Made by a program: the position numbers and the translations under genes. Shown one piece after another: positions 9,063 through 19,725 of a DNA stretch of 64,000 nt. This DNA is from Nocardia sp. NBC_00565. GTDB lineage: Bacteria > Actinomycetota > Actinomycetes > Mycobacteriales > Mycobacteriaceae. Numbering within the stretch: the first letter of the stretch is position 1; each line of letters starts with the position of its first letter. The stretch covers positions 1,364,001-1,428,000 of the forward strand of contig NZ_CP107785.1 of assembly GCF_036345915.1 (NCBI RefSeq), read 5' to 3'. The notes under the pieces are model-generated. The model did not search any database, was not told where the DNA came from, and was given only the letters and a program-made list of their open reading frames with translations.

Positions 9063-10157
9063 TCAGGCGTCGAAATCGACGGTCAGGGTGTCGCTGAGGG
9101 GGAAGGTCTGGCAGGTGAGCACGAAGCCGGCGGCGACTTCGGACTCTTCGAGTGCGTAATTTCGGCGCAGGTCGACGTCGCCGCGGGTTACCTTGGCGCG
9201 GCAGGTGCCGCAGACGCCGCCTTTGCACGCGAACGGAAGATCCGACCGCAATTGCGCACCCGAATCGAGTACCGACTCGTCCCGGGGGAGCGTCCCGGTC
9301 ACTGATCGGCCGTCGAGAACGATGGTGACCTCGCTGCTGGGGCCGGTGACGCCCGGCTCGCGATGCTTCTCCAGGGGCGGTGGGACATCGTCGACGTAGA
9401 ACAGTTCGTGGTGGATCTTGCTCTTGTCGACGCCGAGCGCGGCGAGCACCTCCTGCGCGTCGGTGACCATGCCGTATGGGCCGCACAGCCAGAAGTCGTC
9501 GATGTCGTCGGTAGGCACGACAGTGCCGAGGATCTCGCGCAGGCGCTGCGCGTCCAGTCTGCCGCTGAACAGCTCCACTTCACGCGGTTCACGAGACAGT
9601 ACGTGGATGACGTCGAGGCGCGCACCGAACTGGTCCTTGAGGTCTGCGATCTCCTCGGCGAACATCACTGACCGAGTACGCCTGTTGCCATACAGCAGAA
9701 TCACTTCCGCGTCGGGATTGGCGAGCATGGAGCCAGCGATCGATAGCATCGGGGTTATGCCGGACCCGGCCGCGATCAGGACGTGCCTGCCGCCCTTGGA
9801 CGGGTCGGCGGCGAACGTTCCGGTCGGGCCTTGAACGTCGATCTCGTCGCCCGCCTTGACTTGATGGACCAGCCAGGACGAGAACAGGCCGTTGGTCACC
9901 TCGCGGACGCCGACCCGTGGCGGCGAACCTACCGGCGCGCAGATCGAATAGGAACGACGATGCTCGACGCCGCAGACCGTGCGGCGCAGCATCAGCGACT
10001 GGCCCGGCCGGAAGTCGAACTCGTCGGCCAGATGGTCGGGAATATCGAAGCGGACGGCGACGGCGTCGTCGCAGAGTGATTCGACGTCGGCGACGGTCAG
10101 CGTGTGGAACGCTTTGTTTCGTGAGGTAGTGGTCACTGGTGCTGCCGTAACGGTCAT
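9063..10157 (-). CDS. paaE: Phenylacetyl-CoA epoxidase reductase subunit
   Basis: A 364-residue NAD(P)H-dependent reductase that feeds electrons to the PaaA diiron centre. An N-terminal FNR-like FAD/NAD domain (RRSYSICAP, GSGITPMLS, plus YGNRRTRSVMF) is followed by a plant-type 2Fe-2S ferredoxin with CKGGVCGTCRAKV and a last Cys in LTCQTF. Start ATG 10157 is supported by AGGAAA upstream; the frame stays open far further but into the paaD gene. Two bp separate it from paaD. Confidence 0.95.
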   Translation of the reverse strand: MTVTAAPVTTTSRNKAFHTLTVADVESLCDDAVAVRFDIPDHLADEFDFRPGQSLMLRRTVCGVEHRRSYSICAPVGSPPRVGVREVTNGLFSSWLVHQVKAGDEIDVQGPTGTFAADPSKGGRHVLIAAGSGITPMLSIAGSMLANPDAEVILLYGNRRTRSVMFAEEIADLKDQFGARLDVIHVLSREPREVELFSGRLDAQRLREILGTVVPTDDIDDFWLCGPYGMVTDAQEVLAALGVDKSKIHHELFYVDDVPPPLEKHREPGVTGPSSEVTIVLDGRSVTGTLPRDESVLDSGAQLRSDLPFACKGGVCGTCRAKVTRGDVDLRRNYALEESEVAAGFVLTCQTFPLSDTLTVDFDA

Positions 10158-10159
10158 GA

Positions 10160-10666
10160 TCAGATTTCCTTCACGTGATCGAACGGTTCCAGGCAGTCCG
10201 AGCAGCGGTACTGGGCTTTGCACAGCGTGGCGCCGAACTCGGATGTCAGGACGGTGTTCGACGATCCGCACTGGGGGCAGTCGATGACGCGTGGCTTGGC
10301 CGTCAGTGTCAGCGGAACCGGTCCTGCGGTGCGTTTCGGCGCCGGGCCGGGCACCGAATACCCTGCCTCGCTGAGCTTTCGGCGGCCCTCGGCAGAGATC
10401 CAGTCGGAACTCCATGCCGGCGTCAGGCGCGTGCTGATCTCCACACGGTCGTAACCGTGCTCGAGGAGCTTGTGCTCGATGTCGTCGCGCATCGTGGCCA
10501 TCGCGGGGCAACCCGAGTACGTCGGGGTGATGGTGACGAGCACACTTCCATCCACGGACACCGTGACCTCGCGCAGCACACCGAGATCATCGAGTGTCAG
10601 CGGCGGCATCTCCGGGTCCATGACCGATGCCGCGATATCGCGGGCGCCGAATTCCATCGTGATCAC
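10160..10666 (-). CDS. paaD: Phenylacetyl-CoA epoxidase accessory subunit
   Basis: A 168-residue MIP18-like protein (DUF59 fold: PTYSGCPAM) with a C-terminal zinc-ribbon-like CPQCG...CSDC. PaaD is required for maturation of the epoxidase, probably Fe-S assembly. GTG 10666 is chosen over ATG 10657 because GGAGGG sits exactly 6 bases upstream and the codon overlaps the paaC stop as GTGA, the junction style of this operon. Confidence 0.93.
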   Translation of the reverse strand: MITMEFGARDIAASVMDPEMPPLTLDDLGVLREVTVSVDGSVLVTITPTYSGCPAMATMRDDIEHKLLEHGYDRVEISTRLTPAWSSDWISAEGRRKLSEAGYSVPGPAPKRTAGPVPLTLTAKPRVIDCPQCGSSNTVLTSEFGATLCKAQYRCSDCLEPFDHVKEI

Positions 10667-11580
10667 CAGAGTCCCTCCGGATGAGCGCGAGCGACGCTTT
10701 GCATCTCGGCCAGCAGCGGGCCCATCGCCTCGGTGTGGATGCCGTGCCGGCCAGCCCGTCCGCCGATGGTGCCGACGCTGCGGCCGGTCGGAGCCGCCAG
10801 TTCGGCGGCGTGCAGAACTTGTGCGAGCACTGCGTCGAACTCCGCGCGCACGTCGCGGGGATCGACGCCGACCGCGACTTTCGACAGCGTGATCTCTGCG
10901 TCGGTGGGGATGAACAGCTCGTCGACGTACGGCCACACCCGTTCCAGTGCGTCGCTGGCGCGGCGCATGGATTCATCTGTGCCGCAGCCCAAGGCGACCG
11001 TCCACCGTGCCGTGTAGTCGCGGTGATAGGTCAGTTCTTTCACGCCCTTCTGTGCGACGGCGGCGAGTACCGGGTCGCGGGAAGTACGGAGCCGGTCGAA
11101 GATCGCGAGACGCCACGTCGAGAAGATCAACAATCGGACCATCGACCTGGCGAAGTCGCCGTTGTCGAGCTCGCACAAGCGTGCGTTGCGGAATTCGCCC
11201 TCGGGTCGGAAGAAAGCCAGCGCATCTTCGGCGGGCGCGGGGGAGGTGTCGGAAATGAACGGCACCACCGAACTGTCGGCAGCGGCAGCGCGGGCAAGCA
11301 GCAACCGGGCCTGCCCCAGCAGATCGAGGCCGATATTCGCCAGCGCGACCTCTTCTTCGAGTTCCGGTGCGCGCGTGGACCATTGGGCGAGACGCTGTGC
11401 GCTGACGAGCGCGTCGTCACCCAGCATGAGGCAGTACGCCGCGAGCGCAGGCAGGTCGACGTCGTCCGGGACCGTGGTGTCGACGCCGGCGAGCGGGTCG
11501 TCGAAACTGGTTCCGAAGGCCCACTGGCCATGGGAATCCTCATCGACCAGGCCGTCGTAGGCGTTATCGTGATCGGTCAT
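10663..11580 (-). CDS. paaC: Phenylacetyl-CoA epoxidase structural subunit
   Basis: A 305-residue ferritin-like protein, the non-catalytic partner of PaaA in the epoxidase heterodimer. Helices with LANIGLDLLGQARLLL, FFRPEGEFRNARLCEL and KGVKELTYHRDYTARW are typical of PaaC. It overlaps paaD by 4 bp; 12 bp separate it from paaB. Confidence 0.95.
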   Translation of the reverse strand: MTDHDNAYDGLVDEDSHGQWAFGTSFDDPLAGVDTTVPDDVDLPALAAYCLMLGDDALVSAQRLAQWSTRAPELEEEVALANIGLDLLGQARLLLARAAAADSSVVPFISDTSPAPAEDALAFFRPEGEFRNARLCELDNGDFARSMVRLLIFSTWRLAIFDRLRTSRDPVLAAVAQKGVKELTYHRDYTARWTVALGCGTDESMRRASDALERVWPYVDELFIPTDAEITLSKVAVGVDPRDVRAEFDAVLAQVLHAAELAAPTGRSVGTIGGRAGRHGIHTEAMGPLLAEMQSVARAHPEGLW

Positions 11581-11592
11581 CTGTGCACGGCC

Positions 11593-11901
11593 TCACATGT
11601 GTGGAACGTTGTCGGGGATCTCGTAGAACGTGGGGTGCCGATACACCTTGTCGCCGCTGGGGGCGAAGAACGGATCCTTCTCCGCCGGGCTCGAGGCGCT
11701 GATCGAGTTGGAAGGGACCACCCAGATGCTGACGCCTTCGTTGCGCCGGGTGTAGACATCACGCGCGTGGCGCAAGGCCATCTCGTCATCAGCGGCGTGC
11801 AACGATCCGACATGTACGTGGTTCAGCCCGCGTTTGCCGCGCAGAAAGACCTCATAGAGCGGCCAATCTGCTTTCACCGCAGAGATTTTGGGCTCCGTCA
11901 C
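11593..11901 (-). CDS. paaB: Phenylacetyl-CoA epoxidase subunit B
   Basis: A 102-residue protein ([40 protein letters not shown]) bridging the PaaAC complex. The GTG start overlaps the paaA stop as GTGA; a longer upstream reading would lie wholly within paaA. Confidence 0.95.
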   Translation of the reverse strand: MTEPKISAVKADWPLYEVFLRGKRGLNHVHVGSLHAADDEMALRHARDVYTRRNEGVSIWVVPSNSISASSPAEKDPFFAPSGDKVYRHPTFYEIPDNVPHM

Positions 11902-12866
11902 GATGCTGCCTCCTGCTCGCGCGCGGCGAATGCCGTCGCTGCTTCGCGCACCCATGCGCCGCCCTCGTGAGCTGCACGGCGGTTGGCGATGCGCTCGACA
12001 TTGCAGGCGCCGTCGCCTTTGACGACGGCCATGAACTCGCTCCAGTCGGGCTCGCCGAAATCGTGTGCCTTCCGGTCTTCGTTCCACGTCAGATCCGGGT
12101 CCGGGAACGTCACGCCCAACGCCTCGGCCTGCGGAATGGACATGTCGACGAATCGTTGGCGCAGTTCGTCGTTCGTGTGCCGCTTGATGCCCCACTTCAT
12201 GGACTGCTCGGTGTTCGGCGACTCGTCATCGGGCGGGCCGAACATCATCAGCGCGGGCCACCACCATCTGTTCACCGATTCCTGCACCATCGCGCGCTGC
12301 TCGTCGGTGCCGCGCATCATCGTCATCAGCAGTTCGTAGCCTTGGCGCTGATGGAACGACTCCTCCTTGCACACGCGGATCATCGCGCGGGCATAGGGGC
12401 CGAAAGAGCTGCGGCACAAGGGAACCTGATTGCAGATCGCGGCACCGTCGACCAGCCAGCCGATGGTCCCGACATCCGCGTAGGTGAGCGTCGGGTAGCT
12501 GAAGATCGAGGAGTACTTCTGTTTGCCCTCGATGAGCTTGACCGTCAGGTCACCGCGGTCGGCGCCGAGGGTTTCGGCTGCGGAGTAGAGGTAGAGCCCG
12601 TGACCTGCCTCGTCCTGGACCTTGGCCATCAGAATCGCCTTGCGACGCAGTGACGGTGCACGGGTGAGCCAATTCCCCTCGGGCTGCATCCCGATGATCT
12701 CGGAGTGTGCGTGCTGCGCGATCTGACGGATCAGCGTCCTGCGATAGCCGTCCGGCATCCAGTCTCGGGGTTCGATGCGCTGCTCGTGGACGATCGTATC
12801 GTCGAACAACGTCTGCAGCGCATCGATGTCGGAAGCGTGTGACCTGGGCATATACTCTACTTTCAT
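11898..12866 (-). CDS. paaA: Phenylacetyl-CoA 1,2-epoxidase catalytic subunit
   Basis: The 322-residue oxygenase subunit that epoxidises the ring of phenylacetyl-CoA. Diiron ligands lie in the E...DEAGHG and [10 protein letters not shown] helices. The start could also be ATG 12851 (MPRSHASD), since neither has a strong ribosome site. First gene of paaABCDE-K. A TetR-type palindrome (12868-12881) sits immediately upstream of the start, so repression should block initiation directly. Confidence 0.96.
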   Translation of the reverse strand: MKVEYMPRSHASDIDALQTLFDDTIVHEQRIEPRDWMPDGYRRTLIRQIAQHAHSEIIGMQPEGNWLTRAPSLRRKAILMAKVQDEAGHGLYLYSAAETLGADRGDLTVKLIEGKQKYSSIFSYPTLTYADVGTIGWLVDGAAICNQVPLCRSSFGPYARAMIRVCKEESFHQRQGYELLMTMMRGTDEQRAMVQESVNRWWWPALMMFGPPDDESPNTEQSMKWGIKRHTNDELRQRFVDMSIPQAEALGVTFPDPDLTWNEDRKAHDFGEPDWSEFMAVVKGDGACNVERIANRRAAHEGGAWVREAATAFAAREQEAAS

Positions 12867-12888
12867 TACCGAATGTTCGGTTGGTAAT
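12865..12888 (-). promoter_or_regulatory. PaaR-type operator before paaA
   Basis: ACCGAATGTTCGGT (12868-12881) lies inside a wider ATTACC...GGTAAT dyad (12865-12888), touching the paaA start. The same ACCGAAnnTWCGGT core recurs before paaJ/paaR and paaZ and resembles the published corynebacterial PaaR palindrome (ACCG...CGGT). Confidence 0.7.
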
Positions 12889-12964
12889 TAGTATGCGGCC
12901 CAGCGGTGCGGAACACAAGCTCGGGTAGCAATGTCCAAGCCCCGCCAGCGCGCTCGTTCGTGCC

Positions 12965-13744
12965 CTAGGCGCCGGTGAAAACGGGCCTCTTCTTGGCTAG
13001 AAAAGCCTGTACCGCAGCCTTGTGATCGGCCGTGCAGCCGAGGTATTTCTGCGCGGCGAGTTCCCGGTCCAGGGCGTCGGACAGTCCCGATGCCGAGGCG
13101 GCGACGAGGGATTTGACCTGGCGGTAGGCCTCGGTGGGCCCTTCCGCGAGCTGCTGCGCGATTTCCGAGGCCGTCGTCAGCACCGCATCGTCTGCGACCA
13201 CACGATGGACCAGCCCCCAGTCGAGGGCTTGTGCGGCAGTCACGCGGTCCCCCAGCAGCATCAGCCCGGCGGCGCGACTGCTTCCGAGAGCTTCGACGAG
13301 CGCGTAGCTCAGGCCGGAGTCGCTGGCCAGCGCAATACCGGTGAACGCTGTCGCGAATGTTGTCCGCGTTCCGGCGATACGGATGTCGGCGGCCAGCGCG
13401 ATACCGAGGCCGGCCCCGACACACGCACCGGGAATCGCGACGACAACAGGTACTTCGAGCGATTTCAGCGCGCGGATGAGCGGGTTGTAATGCTCGCCGA
13501 CAGTATCCATCGCGGTAGCCGGATCGGTATCGAGCGCGGCGACGTGCTCGGCCAGATCCTGGCCGACGCAGAAGTTCTTACCCTCGGCGGTGACGAGCAC
13601 TGCTCGCACGTCGGGGTGTTTCGCGGCCGCAGTCACCGCGTCGAGCAAAGCGAGTTTCGTTGCGACATCGAGTGCGTTATGCGCCGACGGCCTGGCGAGG
13701 GTGATCGTGGCCAGTCCGAGTGCCGTCATCAGCCGTACTGTCAT
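12965..13744 (-). CDS. paaG: 1,2-epoxyphenylacetyl-CoA isomerase
   Basis: A 259-residue crotonase-fold enzyme converting the epoxide to the oxepin. The oxyanion-hole segment is PGACVGAGLGIALAADIRIA; an Asp in GIALASDSGLSY matches the catalytic Asp of PaaG rather than the Glu of ordinary hydratases. Last gene of the paaJ-F-H-G unit, coupled to paaH by an ATGA overlap. Confidence 0.88.
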   Translation of the reverse strand: MTVRLMTALGLATITLARPSAHNALDVATKLALLDAVTAAAKHPDVRAVLVTAEGKNFCVGQDLAEHVAALDTDPATAMDTVGEHYNPLIRALKSLEVPVVVAIPGACVGAGLGIALAADIRIAGTRTTFATAFTGIALASDSGLSYALVEALGSSRAAGLMLLGDRVTAAQALDWGLVHRVVADDAVLTTASEIAQQLAEGPTEAYRQVKSLVAASASGLSDALDRELAAQKYLGCTADHKAAVQAFLAKKRPVFTGA

Positions 13745-14604
13745 CTGCTTGCCTCTTCCCAGTTGTAGAAACCCTGGCCCGATTTGCGGCCGAATTCTCC
13801 GCGAGCGACCTTGTCTCGCAGCAACTCCGGGGGAGTAAATCGATCGCCCAGCGTCGATGCGAGGTGTTCGGCGATCGCGAGCCGGACATCGAGACCGACG
13901 AGATCGGTCGACCGCAGCGGCCCCATCGGATGGCGGTAACCGAGTTCCATGGCCCGGTCGATCGATTCGGCGTCGGCCACACCTTCCTCGAGCATTCTGA
14001 TCGCTTCGAGCCCGAGACAGACGCCGAGGCGGCTGGTGGCGAAGCCAGGAGAATCGTTGACCAGTACCTCGCGCTTACCGAGCAAGGACACCCAGCCGCG
14101 GACTTTGTCGACGACTGCGGCGGCGGTGTTGGGCACGCGCACGATCTCGACGAGCGACGACGCTGGTACCGGATTGAAGAAATGCATTCCGATGAACCGG
14201 CTCGGATCGTTCAGCGCCGCACCCAACTCCGCGATCGAGATCGAACTGGTGTTGCTGGCGATCACGGTCGAGGCATCGACTGTCTTTTCCACCGACGACA
14301 GTACGTCGACCTTCAGACTCGGAATTTCCGGAACCGCTTCGACGACGAGATCGAGATCGGCAGGCAACTCGGCAGGGGCACCGACCGTCCGCACACGGGC
14401 GAGCACATCGGCGGGTTCTTCGGTCCCGAGCTGGCCGCGTTCGTGAGCTCTCGTCAGGCCGGTCCGGACACGATCCCGGGCAGCGGCTTGATCGCCGGCC
14501 TCCGCGATGACGACGGTCGAGCCGAGTGCCGCGAACACCTGCGCGATGCCGGCGCCCATCCGCCCTCCGCCGACTACGCCAACATGCTTCGGGATCTCTG
14601 TCAT
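13741..14604 (-). CDS. paaH: 3-hydroxyadipyl-CoA dehydrogenase
   Basis: A 287-residue NAD-dependent L-3-hydroxyacyl-CoA dehydrogenase: GGGRMGAGIAQVFAALG at the N-terminus, ASNTSSISI and the catalytic His in GMHFFNPVPASSLVEIV. It oxidises 3-hydroxyadipyl-CoA to 3-oxoadipyl-CoA. ATG 14604 overlaps the paaF stop (ATGA); a longer reading to 14988 would run into paaF. Confidence 0.92.
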   Translation of the reverse strand: MTEIPKHVGVVGGGRMGAGIAQVFAALGSTVVIAEAGDQAAARDRVRTGLTRAHERGQLGTEEPADVLARVRTVGAPAELPADLDLVVEAVPEIPSLKVDVLSSVEKTVDASTVIASNTSSISIAELGAALNDPSRFIGMHFFNPVPASSLVEIVRVPNTAAAVVDKVRGWVSLLGKREVLVNDSPGFATSRLGVCLGLEAIRMLEEGVADAESIDRAMELGYRHPMGPLRSTDLVGLDVRLAIAEHLASTLGDRFTPPELLRDKVARGEFGRKSGQGFYNWEEASR

Positions 14605-15316
14605 CGTTTCTCCAGGAAGGCAGTCATGCGCTGGTATTTGTCTTCGGTCTCGAACAGCACCGCTTGCGCGATGTCGTCGGCCCATGGGTGTGAGCCGGGG
14701 GCGTTGACGATCGTCTTCGTCAACCGCAGCGCGAGTGGTGACTGGCGGGCCATGCGATCGAGAAGCTTGTGTGCCGCCGCGAGATGGTCCTCGGTTATCT
14801 CCAGAATCAAGCCGGTCTGCAGCGCGGTCCCGGCGTCGAGGTTGCGTCCGCCCAACAGGACCTGCTTGGCGACCGATATTCCGATCAGCGACGGCAGTCG
14901 GTAGCTTGCTCCGGCCGCGGCCATGATTCCGAGTCCGGGTTCGGGATTTCCGAATACTGCTGTCGGAGTGGCGATTCTGATGTCGCACGCGTAGGCGAGT
15001 TCCGCGCCACCACCGAGCGCGTAGCCGTTGACCGCGGCCACGGTGGGCAGCGGTAGTTTCGCGATGCGGTCGAACAGATTTCGGTTGATGCCGGCGAGTG
15101 CGTCGTCGCGAGTGCGCGCGCGCAGCTGGTTGATGTCGGCACCGCCGGCGAAGTGGTCGCCGCGCCCGGTGAGCAACAACGGCTTGGGATTTCGCTCGAT
15201 GGTCGCGCAGATGTCGTGCAGCTCGGAGATCATCTGCGCATCGATGGCATTGCGCTGAGCCGGCCGGTCGAGCGTGACGATGAACCGGTCCGGCAATTCT
15301 GCGACGGCGACGCTGC

Positions 15317-15320
<4 letters not shown>
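14601..15320 (-). CDS. paaF: 2,3-dehydroadipyl-CoA hydratase
   Basis: A 239-residue enoyl-CoA hydratase of the crotonase fold (RPAQRNAID; HFAGGADINQL; NGYALGGGAELAYACDIRIA; FGNPEPGLGIMA with the hydratase Glu). It hydrates 2,3-dehydroadipyl-CoA. GTG 15320 forms a GTGA overlap with the thiolase stop, which fixes the start; the frame upstream of it is shadow of paaJ. Confidence 0.9.
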
Positions 15321-16537
<1,217 letters not shown>

Positions 16538-16573
16538 GGGTGTACTCCTCAGCCGGTGTGTACTTCATTAATA

Positions 16574-16587
16574 ACCGAACATTCGGT
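16574..16587. promoter_or_regulatory. PaaR-type operator between paaJ and paaR
   Basis: ACCGAACATTCGGT, a perfect-arm palindrome in the 114-bp gap between divergent paaJ and the TetR gene, positioned to control both. Confidence 0.7.
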
Positions 16588-16651
16588 TGGTTGGCAAGAG
16601 GGTGTCGGCCCATTGCGGCGCAAAATTGCTTCGACTGGGAGGATGTGGAGC

Positions 16652-17263
16652 ATGACGAACGCACGCGTGACACGCAGGACCGGACTGCCCGGCCGACCGG
16701 GATACGATCTGGATTCACTCCTGGCCGTCGCGGTGAAGGTATTCAACGACAAGGGGTACGACGGCACCAGCATGGATACGCTGGCGCGTGGTCTGGGCAT
16801 CACCAAGTCGTCGATATATCACCACGTGTCCGGCAAGTCGGAGTTGCTCGAACTGGCGCTCGCCCGGGCTCTCAACGCGCTGTTCGCGGTCACGACGGAG
16901 GAGCGGGCGGTCACCGGCCTTTATATCGACAGGCTCGAGTACCTGGTCCGCCGTAGCGTCGAGATCCTGTGCGCCGAATTGCCCTACGTCACACTGCTGC
17001 TGCGGGTGCGCGGGAACACCCCGGTGGAACGCCGCGCGCTGGCCAGGCGACGCGAGTTCGACGATTTCGTCAGCGGTCTGGTTGTCGCGGCCGCGGCGGA
17101 GGGCGATCTGCGGCCGGGCATCGATCCCGCGCTCACGTCCAGGCTCGTCTTCGGCACGGTGAACTCGCTCATCGAGTGGTACCGACCGCGCACCGGCGGC
17201 TCTTCGGCGGATTTGGCCGATGCCGTCGTCGCCCTCGTATTCGACGGTCTTCGCCGCACCTGA
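16652..17263 (+). CDS. paaR: TetR-family repressor of the paa genes
   Basis: A 203-residue TetR protein with helix-turn-helix TSMDTLARGLGITKSSIYHH at about residues 33-52 and a long ligand domain. ATG 16652 follows GGGAGG by 9 bases. Divergence from paaJ, closeness to paaZ and a shared palindrome before every paa unit indicate the phenylacetyl-CoA-responsive PaaR; the effector is inferred from family knowledge. Confidence 0.85.
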   Translation: MTNARVTRRTGLPGRPGYDLDSLLAVAVKVFNDKGYDGTSMDTLARGLGITKSSIYHHVSGKSELLELALARALNALFAVTTEERAVTGLYIDRLEYLVRRSVEILCAELPYVTLLLRVRGNTPVERRALARRREFDDFVSGLVVAAAAEGDLRPGIDPALTSRLVFGTVNSLIEWYRPRTGGSSADLADAVVALVFDGLRRT

Positions 17264-17349
17264 CCTACACCCCCGCGGGCTTGTTCCGGGTCGGCTCTCG
17301 ATGTCATCTGCTTGACAACGCTCGATGTCTGAGGGGATTGTAATTACCG

Positions 17350-17363
17350 ACCGAACGTACGGT
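17350..17363 (+). promoter_or_regulatory. PaaR-type operator before paaZ
   Basis: ACCGAACGTACGGT ends 14 bp before the paaZ GTG, over the expected start of transcription; third copy of the locus palindrome. Confidence 0.7.
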
Positions 17364-17377
17364 GCGATGGAGGCTTC

Positions 17378-19417
17378 GTGAGCAGACTGTTGGAAAGCTA
17401 CGTACAGGGGCGCTGGTTCGCCGCGGCCGACGAGGGCACGCCGCTGCTCAGTGCGATCGACGGTGCTGAGGTTGCCCGCATTTCGTCGACGGGACTCGAT
17501 CTCGCGGGCGCGGTCGATTACGCGCGCACCGTGGGTGGCCCTGCGCTGGCGAAGCTGACATTCCATGAGCGCGCGGCCAAGCTCAAGCAGCTCGGTCAGA
17601 CGCTGCTGGCAGGCAAGCAAGAGTTCTACGAGATCTCACGCCTGACCGGTGCGACCAAGCGCGACTCCGGGATCGATATCGATGGCGGCATCGGCACCGT
17701 GCTCAGCTATGCGAGCAAGGCGCGCCGCGAACTGCCCAACGACACGGTGTATCTCGATGGCGCGATCGAGCAACTCGGTAAGCAAGGCACTTTCCTCGGC
17801 CAGCACATCTACACCACGCGACGTGGTGTGGCGGTGCAGATCAACGCGTTCAACTTCCCAGTATGGGGTTTCCTCGAAAAGCTCGCGCCCGCGTTCATCG
17901 CCGGAGTGCCCTCGATCGTCAAGCCCGCCAGTCAGACTGCCTACCTGACCGAACTCGTGTTCCGGCGCATCATCGAATCCGGTCTGCTTCCGGAGGGTTC
18001 GGTTCAGTTGTTGTCCGGCAGCGCCCGCGGATTGCTCGACCACCTCGGCGGTCAGGACTCCGTCGCCTTCACCGGATCCGCCGACACCGCGGCGACGCTG
18101 CGCGCGCATCCCAATGTCGTCGGCGAGGGGGTCCACTTCACTGCCGAAGCGGATTCCCTCAACGCATCGGTACTCGGACCCGACGTGCGGACCGACGATC
18201 CCGAATTCGAGCTCTACATCAAGCAACTCGTCACCGAGATGACGGTCAAGGCTGGGCAGAAGTGCACCGCGATTCGTCGTGCCCTCGTCCCAGCATCCCT
18301 GGTCGACGACGTGATCGATGCGACGAAGGCGCGCTTGGCGAAGGTCGTCGTCGGAGATCCGAATGCCGAGGGCGTCACCATGGGGGCGCTCGCCAGCATC
18401 GAACAGCGCGAGGAGGTCTTGAAATCGGTTCGGGGACTGACCAAATCGGCGGAGATCGTGTTCGGTGATCCCGAATCGGTACAAGTCGTCGGAGCATCCG
18501 CGTCATCGGGTGCGTTCATATCGCCGATCCTGTTGCGCGCCGGCGATCAGGCGGCGACAGAACCGCACGAGATCGAGGCGTTCGGCCCGGTGTCGACGGT
18601 GATCGGCTACGACAACGCCGAAGAACTGATCGAGCTTGTCGCACGCGGAAAGGGCAGTCTCGTCGCATCCGTCGTGACGAAGGATGCGGTCATCGCGCGC
18701 GAGATCGTGCTGGGACTCGCTCCGTATCACGGTCGGGTTCTCGTGCTCAACAGCGAAGACGCTCGCGAATCGACCGGCCACGGATCGCCACTTCCCGTTC
18801 TCGTGCACGGTGGTCCAGGCCGCGCCGGCGGTGGTGAGGAACTCGGCGGTATACGCGGCGTGCTGCATCACATGCAGCGCACCGCAATTCAGGGAACCCC
18901 GAACGTGCTCACCGCGGTGGGCAACAAGTGGGTCGCGGGCTCGGACCGCATTACCGGTGACGTGCATCCGTTCCGCAAAGACCTCGGTGAACTGAGGCTC
19001 GGCGATACGATCATCGGCGGTCCGCGTCAGGTGACGCGCGCCGATATCGAGCACTTTGCCGACTTCACCGGGGACACGTTCTACGCGCACACCGACCCGG
19101 AAGCAGCAGCCGCGAACCCATTGTTCGGTGGCATCGTCGCGCACGGATACCTCATCGTATCCCTCGCCGCGGGGCTGTTCGTCGAGCCGGCACCAGGCCC
19201 GGTCCTGGCGAATTTCGGTGTCGACAACCTGAGGTTCCTGACGCCCGTGAAGGCGGACGATTCGCTCACCGTGACGCTGACAGCAAAGCTGATCACGCCA
19301 CGCCAGAGCGCTGATTACGGTGAAGTCCGCTGGGATGCAGTGGTTGTCAACCAGAACGATGAGGCCGTCGCGACATACGACGTGCTGACCCTCGTCGCCA
19401 AGCCGGAGGAATCATGA
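17378..19417 (+). CDS. paaZ: Bifunctional oxepin-CoA hydrolase / 3-oxo-5,6-dehydrosuberyl-CoA semialdehyde dehydrogenase
   Basis: A 679-residue fusion enzyme that opens the oxepin ring and oxidises the resulting aldehyde. The N-terminal aldehyde dehydrogenase has Glu in FTAEADSLN and Cys296 in GQKCTAI; the C-terminal MaoC-like hydratase has FADFTGDTFYAHTD and GGIVAHGYLI. Both active sites look intact. GTG start with GGAGG upstream. Heads the paaZ-ethD-paaI unit. Confidence 0.95.
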   Translation: MSRLLESYVQGRWFAAADEGTPLLSAIDGAEVARISSTGLDLAGAVDYARTVGGPALAKLTFHERAAKLKQLGQTLLAGKQEFYEISRLTGATKRDSGIDIDGGIGTVLSYASKARRELPNDTVYLDGAIEQLGKQGTFLGQHIYTTRRGVAVQINAFNFPVWGFLEKLAPAFIAGVPSIVKPASQTAYLTELVFRRIIESGLLPEGSVQLLSGSARGLLDHLGGQDSVAFTGSADTAATLRAHPNVVGEGVHFTAEADSLNASVLGPDVRTDDPEFELYIKQLVTEMTVKAGQKCTAIRRALVPASLVDDVIDATKARLAKVVVGDPNAEGVTMGALASIEQREEVLKSVRGLTKSAEIVFGDPESVQVVGASASSGAFISPILLRAGDQAATEPHEIEAFGPVSTVIGYDNAEELIELVARGKGSLVASVVTKDAVIAREIVLGLAPYHGRVLVLNSEDARESTGHGSPLPVLVHGGPGRAGGGEELGGIRGVLHHMQRTAIQGTPNVLTAVGNKWVAGSDRITGDVHPFRKDLGELRLGDTIIGGPRQVTRADIEHFADFTGDTFYAHTDPEAAAANPLFGGIVAHGYLIVSLAAGLFVEPAPGPVLANFGVDNLRFLTPVKADDSLTVTLTAKLITPRQSADYGEVRWDAVVVNQNDEAVATYDVLTLVAKPEES

Positions 19418-19725
19418 CCTTTCGTATCGCTGTCTGCTACGGCAAGCCGGAGAACCCAGCAGAGTTCGACGAGCACTACACCTCCGTCCACATCCCCCTC
19501 ACTCGCGCGGTTCCCGGATTGACCGAATTCACTTGGGGCAAAGCGGCTTCGGTGGATGGTAGCGAGCCACCGTACTATGCGGTGGCCAACCTGTATTTCG
19601 CGGACGAGCAGGCGCTGAAGGCGGGAATGGTCTCGCCGGAGATGCGTGCCGCGGGCAAGGACCTGCGTAACTTCGCCACTGGCGGGGTCACGATGTTCAC
19701 CCAGGAAGAACAGTCCGTCAGGTGA
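19414..19725 (+). CDS. EthD-family small protein in the paaZ operon
   Basis: A 103-residue ferredoxin-like alpha/beta protein of the EthD family (FDEHYTSVHIPLTRAVPGL; YYAVANLYFADEQALKAGM). EthD proteins accompany oxygenases or act as small lyases. It overlaps paaZ (ATGA) and paaI (GTGA) by 4 bp, so it is produced with the ring-opening and thioesterase enzymes. Its role in phenylacetate breakdown is not established. Confidence 0.85.
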   Translation: MTFRIAVCYGKPENPAEFDEHYTSVHIPLTRAVPGLTEFTWGKAASVDGSEPPYYAVANLYFADEQALKAGMVSPEMRAAGKDLRNFATGGVTMFTQEEQSVR

